Below, piece after piece: positions 53,692 to 62,453 of a stretch of DNA of 64,000 nt. The stretch is from NCBI GenBank assembly GCA_945947575.1, contig CAMEYM010000017.1, positions 1 through 64,000 of the forward strand. The letters run 5' to 3'. A model generated the notes under the pieces. That model saw only the letters and a list, made by a program, of their open reading frames with translations. It did no database searches and had not been told where the DNA came from. Position 1 is the stretch's first letter, and each line of letters starts with the position of its first letter. The DNA comes from Rhizobium sp. Q54. Lineage in GTDB: Bacteria > Pseudomonadota > Alphaproteobacteria > UBA2966 > CAIVPW01. The position numbers were made by a program, and so were the translations under genes.

Positions 53692-54674
53692 GGCTTGGCT
53701 CCCGTCGCGCTCGTCACCGCGCCTTTGCCGGTGAGAGCAAAGAAGACTTCATCGAGGCTCGGCGCCGCCATGGCGAAGCCCTCGACCTCGATGCCGGCTT
53801 GGGTCAGCGCGGCGATTGCCTCGCTGGCGTGAGCTGGCGATTGCGTCTTGACCGCCAGCACAGCGCCCTCGGCGCTGCGCTGCGGCGCCGTGCCGACCAC
53901 TTGGGCCAGCACGCTTGCCGCCGCTTCGATCTGCGCCGCCTGGGCAACCGTCACGTGCAAAAAGCCGGAACCGACCTTGGCCTTCAGTTCGCGGCTGGTG
54001 CCCTCGGCGATCTTCCGGCCATGGTCGATCACCGCGATACGCGCCGCCAGCTGGTCTGCTTCCTCCAGGTACTGCGTCGTCAGCAGGATGGTGACGCCCG
54101 CGTCAGCGAGCTCGCGGATCATCGCCCACACGCTCTTGCGCGCGTTGGGGTCGAGGCCCGTGGTCGGCTCGTCGAGGAACAGAACGTCCGGCGTCACCAC
54201 GAGCGACGCCGCGACGTCGAGCTTGCGCCGCATGCCGCCGGAATAGTCCTTCACCTGCTTGCTCGCCGAGTCGCTCAGCTCGAAGGCGTGCAGGAGCTCG
54301 TCGGCACGTGCGCGCGCGGCGCCGCCGCGGAAGCCCCACAGTTTGGCGAGCAGCATCAGGTTCTCGCGCCCGGTCAGGTCCTCGTCGAGCGACGCGAACT
54401 GCCCCGTCATGGCGATGGAGCGGCGCACTTCATGCGGCGCGCTGACAATGTCGTGGCCGTTGACCTGCGCCTCCCCCGAGTCGGGGTGCAGCAGCGTCGC
54501 CAACATGCGCAGCAGCGTCGTCTTGCCGGCGCCGTTCGGCCCAAGAACTCCGAAGATCATGCCGCGCGGCACGGCGAGGTCGATGCCGTCGACGGCGCGC
54601 AACCCGCCGAACGTCTTCACCAATCCGCGCGCCGAGATCGCCAGCGCGACGGGTTGTTCCGGCGTGTGTTTCAT
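53688..54674 (-). CDS. ABC transporter ATPase (DrrA-like)
   Basis: A 328-residue ATPase. Walker A GPNGAGKTTLLRML (residues about 44-57), Q-loop TGQFASLDEDLTGRENL, signature YSGGMRRKLDVAASL, Walker B VLFLDEPTTGLD and the H-loop region TTQYLEEADQLAARI are intact. The C-terminal 80 residues match the DrrA-type DUF4162 extension. It powers the permease downstream. Resistance to hydrophobic compounds is likely; no specific substrate can be named. Confidence 0.93.
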   Translation of the reverse strand: MKHTPEQPVALAISARGLVKTFGGLRAVDGIDLAVPRGMIFGVLGPNGAGKTTLLRMLATLLHPDSGEAQVNGHDIVSAPHEVRRSIAMTGQFASLDEDLTGRENLMLLAKLWGFRGGAARARADELLHAFELSDSASKQVKDYSGGMRRKLDVAASLVVTPDVLFLDEPTTGLDPNARKSVWAMIRELADAGVTILLTTQYLEEADQLAARIAVIDHGRKIAEGTSRELKAKVGSGFLHVTVAQAAQIEAAASVLAQVVGTAPQRSAEGAVLAVKTQSPAHASEAIAALTQAGIEVEGFAMAAPSLDEVFFALTGKGAVTSATGAKP

Positions 54675-54852
54675 GGCGAGCCCTCCCAGGCCGCTACGGG
54701 GCGCCTTAGCTAGAACAAAGAGCGAACACGGTCAAGCACCAGGGTGCCTGTCGCGCGTTGCAGCCAAGTGACGGTGCCTGCGGATACCTAGGCGCTCGCG
54801 GGCAGGGCGTCCAGCATGGTCCTCGGCGCCCGCGTTTGATTACGGCAGAGTG

Positions 54853-54873
54853 ATACAGCATACTGTGCCGTAT
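54853..54873. promoter_or_regulatory. Imperfect inverted repeat at the antitoxin start (operator candidate)
   Basis: ATACAGCA - 5 bases - TGCCGTAT, arms matching at seven of eight positions, ends at the first bases of the antitoxin ATG (54872). Position and symmetry fit autoregulation by the ribbon-helix-helix antitoxin. Confidence 0.55.
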
Positions 54874-55078
54874 GTCGGATACGCAGAAAGTTACGGCCCA
54901 CGTGCCGGTGGAGCTGCTGCGGCGCGCCAAGGCCGCTACCGGCAAGGGCACGACCGAGACCATTCGCCTTGGGTTGGACCTCCTTGCGGCAAGCAAGGCC
55001 GCGCAGGAGGTGCGCCGCCTGCGCGGCACCGTGCGCCTCGATCTCGACCTCACAGAACTGAGGAGCGACCGCCGGTGA
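54872..55078 (+). CDS. Ribbon-helix-helix antitoxin (VapB type)
   Basis: A 68-residue protein. KVTAHVPVELLRRAKAATGK then TTETIRLGLDLLAASKAA gives the short beta strand and two helices of ribbon-helix-helix repressors, which bind DNA as dimers. The acidic/basic C-terminus (RLDLDLTELRSDRR) would wrap the toxin. The stop overlaps the toxin start (GTGA). Autorepression at the inverted repeat around the start codon is likely. Confidence 0.82.
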   Translation: MSDTQKVTAHVPVELLRRAKAATGKGTTETIRLGLDLLAASKAAQEVRRLRGTVRLDLDLTELRSDRR

Positions 55079-55449
55079 TCGCCGTCGACACCAGCACCCT
55101 GGTGGCCTTCCTCGCCGGCGACTCGGGCCGTGACGTAGAAGCGCTCGATTCGGCGCTGGCGCTTGCGCAGGCCCTGTTGCCGCCGGTCGTGGTGACGGAG
55201 ACGCTCAGTGCCGCGAACGCGCCCGCGCGCATGCGAGAGCTGCTGGCGGCACTCCCCATGCTTGCCCTCACGGACGGCTACTGGGATCGGGCCGGCGCCC
55301 TTCGTCGTCGCGTGCTCGCCAAGGGACACAAGGCGGCACTGGCCGACACGCTCATCGCACAAGCGTGCATCGATCACGAAGTGGCGTTGCTGACGCGCGA
55401 CGCGGACTTCAGGCGATTCGCCAAGGTCGGCGGCCTGGCGCTCGCCTAA
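55075..55449 (+). CDS. PIN-domain ribonuclease toxin (VapC type)
   Basis: A 124-residue PIN domain beginning with GTG. The acidic metal-site residues appear in order: IAVDTSTLVAFLAG (Asp5), VVTETL (Glu about 42), KAALADTLIAQACIDH (Asp about 91) and LLTRDADFRRFAKVGGL (Asp about 109). Such toxins cut tRNA or rRNA when free of antitoxin. Together with the upstream RHH antitoxin this is a complete type II module. Confidence 0.86.
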   Translation: MIAVDTSTLVAFLAGDSGRDVEALDSALALAQALLPPVVVTETLSAANAPARMRELLAALPMLALTDGYWDRAGALRRRVLAKGHKAALADTLIAQACIDHEVALLTRDADFRRFAKVGGLALA

Positions 55450-55466
55450 TCATTGCCGTCGCGCCG

Positions 55467-57323
55467 CTACTCCGCCGCCGAGCGCTCCGTCGCGCCGCCG
55501 GTTTGGACGCGCCACTGGGCGGCATAGGCGCCGCCGCGCGCCACCAGCTCCGCATGCGCGCCGTGTTCGACGACGCGGCCCTGGTCCAGCACGGCGATCT
55601 GGTCGGCGCCGACGATGGTCGATAGCCGGTGCGCGATCATGATGACCGTGCGGTTGTGGGCGATGCGCTCCAGCGACTTCTGGATGGCCGCCTCGGTCTC
55701 GTTGTCCACCGCGCTGGTCGCCTCGTCGAGCACCAGGATGGCGGGGTCTTTCAGCAGCGCGCGCGCCAGCGACAGGCGCTGGCGCTGTCCGCCCGACAGG
55801 CGCTGGCCGCGCTCGCCGACGATGGTGTCGAGGCCCTGGGGCAGCCGCTCCAGGAACTCCCACGCCTCCGCCGCCTTGGCGGCAGCGATCACCTCCGCCT
55901 CGCTGGCGTCGTGCCTGCCGTACAGGATGTTCTCGCGCGCCGTGCCCTCGAACAGGAACACGTCCTGGCTGACGAGCGCGATGGCGCCGCGCAGCTCGGC
56001 GAGCTTTAGGTCGCGGATGTCGATGCCGTCGATGGTGATGCGCCCCGCCTGGGGCTGGTAGAAGCGCAAGATCAGCTTGATGAGTGTCGACTTGCCGGCT
56101 CCGGTCGCGCCCACGAGCGCCAGCGTGCTGCCCGCCGGCACCTGCAGCGTCACGTCCTCGACCGCACCCTGGTTGCCGGCGCCGTAGCGAAACGACAATC
56201 CCTCGATGCCCACCGCGCCGCGGCCCTCTCCGGTGTTCATGGGGCGGGGCAGGGTGCGCGTACCGGTGTCCTGCACGCCGATCGGCGTCTCGATCAAGTC
56301 GAGGATGCGCCGCGTGCTCGCCATGGCGCGCGCGTACAGGTCGATGATCTGTGCCATGCCCGTCAGCGGCCACAGGAGGCGCTGGGTCAGGAACACCAGC
56401 ACGCCGTACGCACCGACGTTCATGGTGCCGTCAAGGGTCTGCAGGCCGCCCACCACGAAGGTGAACAGGAATCCGGTGAGGATCGCCATGCGCACCACCG
56501 GGATGAACGCCGACGACACCGCGATCGCCTTGCGGTTGGCGTCCACGTACGCCTCGCTCTCCTGGCGCAGGCGCTCGGTCTCGCGCAGCTCGGCCGTGAA
56601 GCTCTTGATGGTGGCGATGCCGGCCAGGTTGTTGGTTAGCCGGGTGGCGATGCTGCCCACCCGTGCGCGCACGTCGGCATACAGGGGGGCGGCCTTGCCC
56701 TCGAACAGGAAGGCGCCCCACAGAATCAGCGGCACGGGCGTGAACGCCAGCAACGCCACCAACGGCGAGATGATGAAGAACACCGCGCCGATCGCCACGA
56801 CCGACACGAAGATCTGGATCATGCCGTTTGCGCCGCCGTCCAGGAACCGCTCGAGCTGATTGATGTCGTCGTTCATCACCGACACCAGCTCGCCCGAGCT
56901 GCGCGTATCGAAGAACGCCATGTCGAGCTTCTGCACATGCGCGTAGGAATCGAGGCGCAGGTCCGCCTGCAGCCGCTGCGCCAGGTTGCGCCAGACGATC
57001 TGGTAGCCGTACTCGGCGAGCGACTCGCCCACCCAGATGAAGAACGTCAGAATCGCCAGCGCCGTCAGCTGGTGGTAGGGCGACTCCAGCCCGAACCAGC
57101 GCGCCAGGAAGCTCTGCTCCTGGCTCACCACCACGTCGATGGCGACGCCGATCAGGATCTCCGGCGCGATATCGAACAGCTTGTTGGCGGTGGACAACAG
57201 CGTCGCCAGCACCACGCGCCCGCGATAGCGGCGCGCATAGCGCAACAGGCGCCCCAGGGCGCCAAAGGACGAAGTCTTGGGATCGGCCATGAGCCGCGCC
57301 TTGTAGCGCGAATCGGCCTTCAC
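55467..57323 (-). CDS. MsbA/LmrA-like ABC exporter (fused membrane and ATPase domains)
   Basis: A 618-residue half-transporter. The membrane domain (about 25-340) has six helices; the ATPase domain has Walker A VGATGAGKSTLIKLIL (residues about 397-412), Q-loop VSQDVFLFEGTARENILYG, signature LSGGQRQRLSLARALL and Walker B AILVLDEATSAVD. It would export lipids, lipopolysaccharide precursors or drugs as a homodimer. The GTG at 57323 is preceded by AAGGT; an ATG 33 bases later is an alternative. It is convergent with vapC, 17 bases apart. Confidence 0.92.
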   Translation of the reverse strand: MKADSRYKARLMADPKTSSFGALGRLLRYARRYRGRVVLATLLSTANKLFDIAPEILIGVAIDVVVSQEQSFLARWFGLESPYHQLTALAILTFFIWVGESLAEYGYQIVWRNLAQRLQADLRLDSYAHVQKLDMAFFDTRSSGELVSVMNDDINQLERFLDGGANGMIQIFVSVVAIGAVFFIISPLVALLAFTPVPLILWGAFLFEGKAAPLYADVRARVGSIATRLTNNLAGIATIKSFTAELRETERLRQESEAYVDANRKAIAVSSAFIPVVRMAILTGFLFTFVVGGLQTLDGTMNVGAYGVLVFLTQRLLWPLTGMAQIIDLYARAMASTRRILDLIETPIGVQDTGTRTLPRPMNTGEGRGAVGIEGLSFRYGAGNQGAVEDVTLQVPAGSTLALVGATGAGKSTLIKLILRFYQPQAGRITIDGIDIRDLKLAELRGAIALVSQDVFLFEGTARENILYGRHDASEAEVIAAAKAAEAWEFLERLPQGLDTIVGERGQRLSGGQRQRLSLARALLKDPAILVLDEATSAVDNETEAAIQKSLERIAHNRTVIMIAHRLSTIVGADQIAVLDQGRVVEHGAHAELVARGGAYAAQWRVQTGGATERSAAE

Positions 57324-57348
57324 CGCACCTTGGGTGGCGGGGATCGCG

Positions 57349-57376
57349 CGGCCGAGGCGCGCAGGCGCCTCGGCCG
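57349..57376 (-). terminator. Strong GC hairpin after the DUF1344 gene
   Basis: A perfect 12-bp stem (CGGCCGAGGCGC / GCGCCTCGGCCG, 4-base loop) begins nine bases after the DUF1344 stop on the minus strand. It lacks a T run, so termination or transcript stabilisation are both possible. Confidence 0.5.
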
Positions 57377-57385
57377 GAGGTATGC

Positions 57386-57766
57386 CTAGTTGGCGGGGCC
57401 GATCTTGACGACCGTCGCCGTGTTGCCCGTCGTCTCCAAGGTCAGGGTGACGCTCTGGCCCGGCGTCACGTTGGCGACGTCGAGGTTGTCGGCGAACGCA
57501 TACGTCTGGCCGTTGTCGAGCATCAACGTGTGCGCTTCCTTGTTGATCGACTGAATTTTGCCGATCATTGAAGACGCGTTGACGATGACGCGTGGGCCCT
57601 CTGCGTTCGGGTTGCCTAGCGGCGTCGCGCCGCCGATCGCGGCAGGTGCGCCGGGGGCGACGATGGCGCCGCCGCCGGCGAGCGCCGGCCCGGCCAGTGC
57701 CGCGGCCAGTGCTGCGGCGATTGCCAATTCCCGCGCAAAGCGCGAGCGACCGTTGTCATGGGACAT
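57386..57766 (-). CDS. Exported DUF1344-type protein
   Basis: A 126-residue exported protein from ATG 57766. A signal peptide (RFARELAIAAALAAALAGPA) is followed by a Gly/Ala/Pro-rich linker and a small beta domain: MIGKIQSINKEAHTLMLDNG, then QTYAFADNLDVANVTPGQSV, matching DUF1344. Function unknown. It lies downstream of the DUF1259 gene on the same strand (46-base gap), so may share its promoter. Confidence 0.75.
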   Translation of the reverse strand: MSHDNGRSRFARELAIAAALAAALAGPALAGGGAIVAPGAPAAIGGATPLGNPNAEGPRVIVNASSMIGKIQSINKEAHTLMLDNGQTYAFADNLDVANVTPGQSVTLTLETTGNTATVVKIGPAN

Positions 57767-57812
57767 GGATTGACCTCGATGGGTTGGAAGGACTGGGGAT
57801 CGAATCGTCGTC

Positions 57813-58727
57813 CTAGCGTTCGGCTGCCTGCTGCGTCGGCAGCTGGTCGAGCGCCTTGCGCAAAGCGCCGGCGATCTGCTCGGGCGCGCCGACACCCCAG
57901 AAATGCATGAACGCGAGCCGCGGCTCCTCGTCCAGCATGTGGCTGTGCAGGGCGGTGACGTCGATGCCGTTGTCGCGCAGCGTGCGCATCACCGGCGCGA
58001 CCTCTTTTTCGGCGAGCACGAAGTCGCCGGTGGTCGCTACCTTGCCGCCGCCTGCATCCTGGAAGTTGATGGCGATGCCGGCGCCGTGCGCCGTGCCGAC
58101 GTGCACGCCGTGGTGCGCCTCGATGCTCTCGGCGCGCGCCACGTTGTACTTGTAGATGACGCCGTCGAGCGTGCCCTTGCGCCCCATGGCCGTGGCGATC
58201 TTGTCGACGTCGAAGCCGGGGTTGGCCGGCGCGGCGGCAGCGGCAGCAGCGGCGGGGGGCTGCAGAGGCGTCTTGCTCAGCGCCATCGCCGCCTTCAGCG
58301 TCGTCGCCAGCTTGACCGCGTCGCCGTGCCCCTCGACGTGCATGTACATCGGGAAGGGATCGGCGCGCAGCAGGTGGTTATGGATGGCCGTGACCTCGAC
58401 GCCGCCTTCCAGCAGGCGCTTCATCACCGGCCCGATCTCGTCTTGGGTCAGCACCAAGTCGCCCATCACCGTCGCGTCGGCACCGGTGGTCGGCTGGAAC
58501 GCGAGCCACGAGCCGAGCGCCAGGCCCGCCTTCACCTCGACGCCGTCGAGCATCACCTTGAGGTCCGAGCGCGGGAATGAGAATCGCTTTACCCCGCTGG
58601 CCTGGTCGGCGCCGTCGCGCCCCATTTCCTGGTTGACCTTGGCCCAGTCGGGCGCAGCGCTCGCGGGCAGGGAAGCGAGGGAGATCAGAGCCGTGGTGGC
58701 AAGAATCGTGGGAAGCAAGCGGAACAT
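57813..58727 (-). CDS. Exported DUF1259 (LppY/LpqO-like) protein with two repeats
   Basis: A 304-residue protein. A signal peptide (LLPTILATTALISLASLPAS) leads two copies of a DUF1259 domain, at about 25-160 and 175-300. Paired markers are GDLVLTQDEIGPVMKRLLEG with ITAIHNHLL-like VTAIHNHLL, and GDFVLAEKEVAPVMRTLRDN with VTALHSHML. Each has an H-x-H-x-L motif that could bind metal. Function unknown; relatives often neighbour chromate or redox genes, as the ChrB-domain gene 4 kb away here. Confidence 0.85.
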   Translation of the reverse strand: MFRLLPTILATTALISLASLPASAAPDWAKVNQEMGRDGADQASGVKRFSFPRSDLKVMLDGVEVKAGLALGSWLAFQPTTGADATVMGDLVLTQDEIGPVMKRLLEGGVEVTAIHNHLLRADPFPMYMHVEGHGDAVKLATTLKAAMALSKTPLQPPAAAAAAAAPANPGFDVDKIATAMGRKGTLDGVIYKYNVARAESIEAHHGVHVGTAHGAGIAINFQDAGGGKVATTGDFVLAEKEVAPVMRTLRDNGIDVTALHSHMLDEEPRLAFMHFWGVGAPEQIAGALRKALDQLPTQQAAER

Positions 58728-58753
58728 GGTTCCTCCAAATCATCCCCCGATGA

Positions 58754-58951
58754 TCAGCGCTCAATGACGCGTACCAGCCAATAGATGCCCGACAGTCCGA
58801 TCAGCACGAACACCACATCGTCGAGCGGATCCCAGACCTTCTCCAGCACCAGGTCGAGGATGTTCACGTCCGTGACGAAATACGCCCAGGCGAATGCGCC
58901 GACGATCAGGAACGCGAACGCGATCCAGTCGAGCACCGTCTGCGGCCGCAC
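58754..58951 (-). CDS. Small DUF378-like membrane protein
   Basis: A 65-residue protein, starting at GTG next to the upstream stop codon. Two helices, LDWIAFAFLIVGAFAWAYFV and DVVFVLIGLSGIYWLVRVI, with DLVLEKVWDPLD between, match the DUF378 pattern of a helical hairpin. Role unknown. It lies between the DUF1080-like and DUF1259 genes on the same strand and is probably co-transcribed. Confidence 0.78.
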   Translation of the reverse strand: MRPQTVLDWIAFAFLIVGAFAWAYFVTDVNILDLVLEKVWDPLDDVVFVLIGLSGIYWLVRVIER

Positions 58952-59638
58952 CTACAGCTCCTTGATGACCAGGTTGTCGAACGACGTCTTGGCGTCCGCC
59001 TTGGTCCACAAGCCCACTGCGCCGGCCTCCTTGAATGTGCCGTCGCGCAGCGTCGTCAGCTTGTCGCCGTTGATGTAGCCCTCGATCTGGTCGCCGCGCT
59101 GGACGACGCGCATGGTGAACCACTCGCCGGTGCCGACCTTCAGGTTGTCGGCCGAACTCAGCTGCTGGCGCTTGCCGTCCTTGACGTAATAGATGCGGAA
59201 GTTGTGCTCGAGCGGGTTGTAGCGGGCGACGTAGTAGTTGTCCTGATCGCGCGCCCGCCAGATCAGTCCGCCGCCCTGGTCGATGTCGCCATCGTTGGCA
59301 CGGATCGCGACCGACACGTCGATGTCGCGCGCCTTGCTCTCGGGCAGCCAGGCGATGTTGAAGGTGTTGAGCGCCGTGACGCGCGCCAGGATGCCGGTCG
59401 CCTCGGGCTCGATCAGGCTGAACACCTTGGTGTCACCCTTCGGGCCCTTGGCGTCCTCTACGATCCAGCGCGCCCGCTTGTCGCCGCCGTGGGTGGCGGT
59501 CAACTGCCAGCCGGCGGGAACTTGCCCCGCCTTGCCCTCATCGAAATCGATGGTGCGGTCGGCGGCGGCCGCCGCGTTGCTCACTGCGAGCGCGGCGATG
59601 GCTGTCATCGCCATCGGAAGGAACCGGGTTTGGCGCAC
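58952..59638 (-). CDS. Exported DUF1080 / LamG-like protein
   Basis: A 228-residue exported protein with a signal peptide (FLPMAMTAIAALAVSNAAAA). The mature jelly-roll domain shows VSVAIRANDGDIDQGGGLIW, then DNYYVARYNPLEHNFRIYYV and IEGYINGDKLTTLRDGTFKE, a DUF1080/concanavalin-like pattern. Such domains bind or cleave carbohydrates; no catalytic residues are obvious. It begins the minus-strand run DUF1080-like - DUF378 - DUF1259 - DUF1344. Confidence 0.8.
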   Translation of the reverse strand: MRQTRFLPMAMTAIAALAVSNAAAAADRTIDFDEGKAGQVPAGWQLTATHGGDKRARWIVEDAKGPKGDTKVFSLIEPEATGILARVTALNTFNIAWLPESKARDIDVSVAIRANDGDIDQGGGLIWRARDQDNYYVARYNPLEHNFRIYYVKDGKRQQLSSADNLKVGTGEWFTMRVVQRGDQIEGYINGDKLTTLRDGTFKEAGAVGLWTKADAKTSFDNLVIKEL

Positions 59639-59724
59639 GTTGCCTCCTACGGAGTTTCATCAGACATAGGCGTGGCGGGCGCGCGTCACATCGTGCCCTC
59701 TGCATACCTCCGATGCAGTGCCCG

Positions 59725-60288
59725 CTACTGGATGCCCCGCTCGGCCCACACCTCGCAGATGCGCAGGAAGTCATCGAAGTATTTGCGGCACCAGTCCCAG
59801 GTCATGTCCTTGCCCTGGTAGACGGCCTGCACGTAGTCCACGACCAACTCGATATCGGTGGGCGATAGCATGCGCTGTGGCGCGCGCAGGGGCCGCTGGT
59901 TCTCGGGGATGTCGGCGGCGACCTTGCCCCAGCACGGGTAGGCAGTGGTCCAGGCATCGCCACGGTACATCGGCATGATGTTGACGCCGCTGCTGATACG
60001 CCCACACGAGATCATCATGACCATCTCGTCACGTGTCATCGTGCTGGCTACCAACGCGTTGCCGCCGTACTCCAACTTGGTGCCGTCGTTCAGGGTGCTG
60101 TACGGGTGGTCCGCGGGCTTACCGCGCCCCGCCCAGCCGTGGCAGCTGTCGCACTCATAGTCGCGGCTCTTGTAGAGGGACTGACCCTTCTCGATGCGAA
60201 CCTCGTCGATTGCCTGCTGTGCGGCGAGGGGCATGGGCAGGGCGAGCAGTCCCAGCGCGACGAGTAGAATCGTTTTCGCAATTCTCAC
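59725..60288 (-). CDS. Exported c-type cytochrome
   Basis: A 187-residue protein from GTG 60288, which has GGAG eight bases upstream. A signal peptide (RIAKTILLVALGLLALPMPL) precedes one haem motif YECDSCHGWAGRG (residues about 49-61). A Met in VNIMPMYRG could be the second haem ligand. The C-terminal half (WDWCRKYFDDFLRICEVWAE) contains two further Cys. Single-haem, class I-like; electron partners are unknown. Confidence 0.82.
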   Translation of the reverse strand: MRIAKTILLVALGLLALPMPLAAQQAIDEVRIEKGQSLYKSRDYECDSCHGWAGRGKPADHPYSTLNDGTKLEYGGNALVASTMTRDEMVMMISCGRISSGVNIMPMYRGDAWTTAYPCWGKVAADIPENQRPLRAPQRMLSPTDIELVVDYVQAVYQGKDMTWDWCRKYFDDFLRICEVWAERGIQ

Positions 60289-60517
60289 GATGGTCACTCC
60301 TGCTGGGGCATGTTGTGACGCCCAAGGTACGCCATCCCGGCGCACGCGGGGCCGCGATGAGGTCTTGGTGCACCAGAAACCTTGCCCCAAGGACTCCAAG
60401 CGCCGCATTGGCGCACCGTCCGCCCGGGGGCGCGCCGTGGCAGAGGAGCTACCTCGGCGGGGTGCTAAGCTCCTCGCTCTGCTCGAAACAGGATCTGAGG
60501 AACGGCCGAGAGCTGGA

Positions 60518-61027
60518 ATGTTTCGCTGGATTGGCGTTCTCGTTCTGACCCAGGCTGCGCTCGCCGCGGCACCGGCGCACGCCGGCCCGTTCGATGACGG
60601 CATCGACGCGTACTATCAGAACGATTTCGCCAAGGCGCTGCGGCTGTGGCTCCCGCTGGCGGAGGATGGCAACCCCAATGCGCAGAACAACCTCGGTGCG
60701 ATGCACGAGAATGGCCAGGGTATCGCCGCGGATATGCAGGAGGCCGCGCGCTGGTATCGGCGCGCCGCGGAACAGGCGCACACGGATGCGCAAATGAATC
60801 TCGGACGCCTGTACTCCACCGGCCAGGGGGTTCCGCAGGACCTGGTCCGCGCGCATATGTGGCTCACAATCTCGACCGACCGCTCGATGGGCGGCATGCT
60901 GTGGGGAGCGCCCGATGCGTTGGCCGCCCGCGATGCGATTGCCGCCAAGCTCACGCCCGAGCAATTGACGCGCGCGCGCGTGATGGCAAGACGCTGCGTC
61001 GAGTCGAACTATTGGGAATGCAATTGA
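60518..61027 (+). CDS. Exported Sel1-repeat protein
   Basis: A 169-residue exported protein. A signal peptide (WIGVLVLTQAALAAAPAHAG) is followed by two to three Sel1 repeats: PLAEDGNPNAQNNLGAMHEN, then GQGIAADMQEAARWYRRAAE and TDAQMNLGRLYSTGQGVPQD. Sel1 repeats mediate protein contacts. Its end overlaps the start of the YVTN propeller gene by ten bases, so it begins a three-gene unit. Confidence 0.85.
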   Translation: MFRWIGVLVLTQAALAAAPAHAGPFDDGIDAYYQNDFAKALRLWLPLAEDGNPNAQNNLGAMHENGQGIAADMQEAARWYRRAAEQAHTDAQMNLGRLYSTGQGVPQDLVRAHMWLTISTDRSMGGMLWGAPDALAARDAIAAKLTPEQLTRARVMARRCVESNYWECN

Positions 61028-62031
61028 ACCGCCTGCGCGCGGCAATCCTCGCCGCGCTGGTCACGGCCGTCCTTGTGCCGCCGCCAGCCAACGCCGCACC
61101 GGCGTTGCGCAAGGTTGCGGAGGTCGACCTGCCGGGCCCGCCCGGTCAGCGGTTCGATTACATGCGCATCGACGACGCCGGCCGGCGCCTGTTCGTCACC
61201 CACCTGGGCGCCGGGCAAATCTATGTCGTTTCTCTCAGCGACCTGTCTGTGGCGGGTACCGTTGCCGGGACGCCGCGAGTCGAAGACGTCGCCCACGTGC
61301 CGGAGCTGAACCGCCTATACAGCTCCAACTGGGGCGACAACACCATCGGCGTCGTCGACTTGGCGACGCTGACCGTGGTGGAACGCATTCCCACCGCGAA
61401 CAAGCCGGACGGCATCGAATACGCCGCGGCCGCAGGCAAGGTCTACGTGTCGAATGAGCTGGCGCGCGTCGTCTCCGTCATCGACGTCCGCTCGAACCAG
61501 ACCGTGAAGACCATCCGCTTTCCCAGCGAGACGGGGATGCCGCGCTACGACGCGGTCGCCGGCAAGGTCTATGTCAACCTCCAGGACGTCGACATGATTG
61601 CCGTGATCGACGTGCATACCGACGCCGTCGAGGCAGAGATCGCCCTGCCCGGCTGCAACGGGAACCACGGCATGGCGTTCGACGTCGCCAAGCGACGCGC
61701 ATTCGCTGCGTGCGCGGGCAACAACGTCCTCGTCGTTGTCGATCTCGACCGCCGCCAGGTCATCGGGCGATTCAATATCGGCCGGGGTTCCGACTTCGTC
61801 GATTTCGACGCGGCCCTCGGCCGCATCTACGTGCCGTGCAGCGACGGCACCCTGGCGATCATCCAGCAGGAGGACGCCGATCACTACCGCGCCCTCGACC
61901 CCCTCGCTGTATCGCCCGGCGTGCACACCGTCGCGGTCGACCCAACCACGCACCGCGTCTATGTGGCTGAGCAGATCGCCGGCGGGCGGGCGGTGGCGCG
62001 CCTCGTGGTCTATGAGCCGGTGACCCCATGA
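61018..62031 (+). CDS. Exported YVTN-type seven-bladed propeller
   Basis: A 337-residue protein with a signal peptide (LRAAILAALVTAVLVPPPAN). Repeats of about 40 residues such as RLYSSNWGDNTIGVVDLATL, KVYVSNELARVVSVIDVRSN and KVYVNLQDVDMIAVIDVHTD mark a YVTN/NHL-like beta-propeller. Such proteins act as extracytoplasmic binding scaffolds; some sit next to redox enzymes. The ATG overlaps the Sel1 gene, and its stop overlaps the ChrB-domain start by ATGA. Confidence 0.87.
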   Translation: MQLNRLRAAILAALVTAVLVPPPANAAPALRKVAEVDLPGPPGQRFDYMRIDDAGRRLFVTHLGAGQIYVVSLSDLSVAGTVAGTPRVEDVAHVPELNRLYSSNWGDNTIGVVDLATLTVVERIPTANKPDGIEYAAAAGKVYVSNELARVVSVIDVRSNQTVKTIRFPSETGMPRYDAVAGKVYVNLQDVDMIAVIDVHTDAVEAEIALPGCNGNHGMAFDVAKRRAFAACAGNNVLVVVDLDRRQVIGRFNIGRGSDFVDFDAALGRIYVPCSDGTLAIIQQEDADHYRALDPLAVSPGVHTVAVDPTTHRVYVAEQIAGGRAVARLVVYEPVTP

Positions 62032-62453
62032 AGTGGATCACGCGCGAGCGCCCGAAGATCGACCGCGTCGCCTGTCCGTGGCTGGTTGCCCGCTTCATCG
62101 ACAAAGACGCTGAGTTCCTCTACGTGCCCCGCGACCGCGTCATGGCGGTCGCCTCGGAGATCGGAGCCATCCCCTACGACGTGCCCAACGTCGAGCTCGG
62201 CCACTCGGGCGAGTTGTGCAGCTTCGATGCCTTCTTGAAGAAGTACGATCTGCGTGAACCCGCACTGCACAGGCTCGCCATCATCGTGCGTGCCGCCGAC
62301 ACCGATCGGCTGGACTTGTCGCCACAGGCGCCGGGCCTGCTCGCCATCTCCTACGGCCTCTCGGCGAACTTCCGTGACGACCACGAGATGCTGCGCCACG
62401 GCATGGTTGTCTACGACGCGCTCTATTCGTGGGTGCGCTCGTCCGGCAGTTGA
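62028..62453 (+). CDS. ChrB C-terminal-domain (chromate resistance-type) protein
   Basis: A 141-residue protein. MKWITRERPKIDRVACPWLV, then ARFIDKDAEFLYVPRDRVMA and GHSGELCSFDAFLKKYDL match the chromate-resistance ChrB domain without the N-terminal regulatory part. The Cys of DRVACPWL and the HSGELCSF Cys are conserved in the family. No ChrA transporter is next to it. It ends convergent with, and overlaps by 31 bases, an MFS transporter gene. Confidence 0.85.
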   Translation: MKWITRERPKIDRVACPWLVARFIDKDAEFLYVPRDRVMAVASEIGAIPYDVPNVELGHSGELCSFDAFLKKYDLREPALHRLAIIVRAADTDRLDLSPQAPGLLAISYGLSANFRDDHEMLRHGMVVYDALYSWVRSSGS

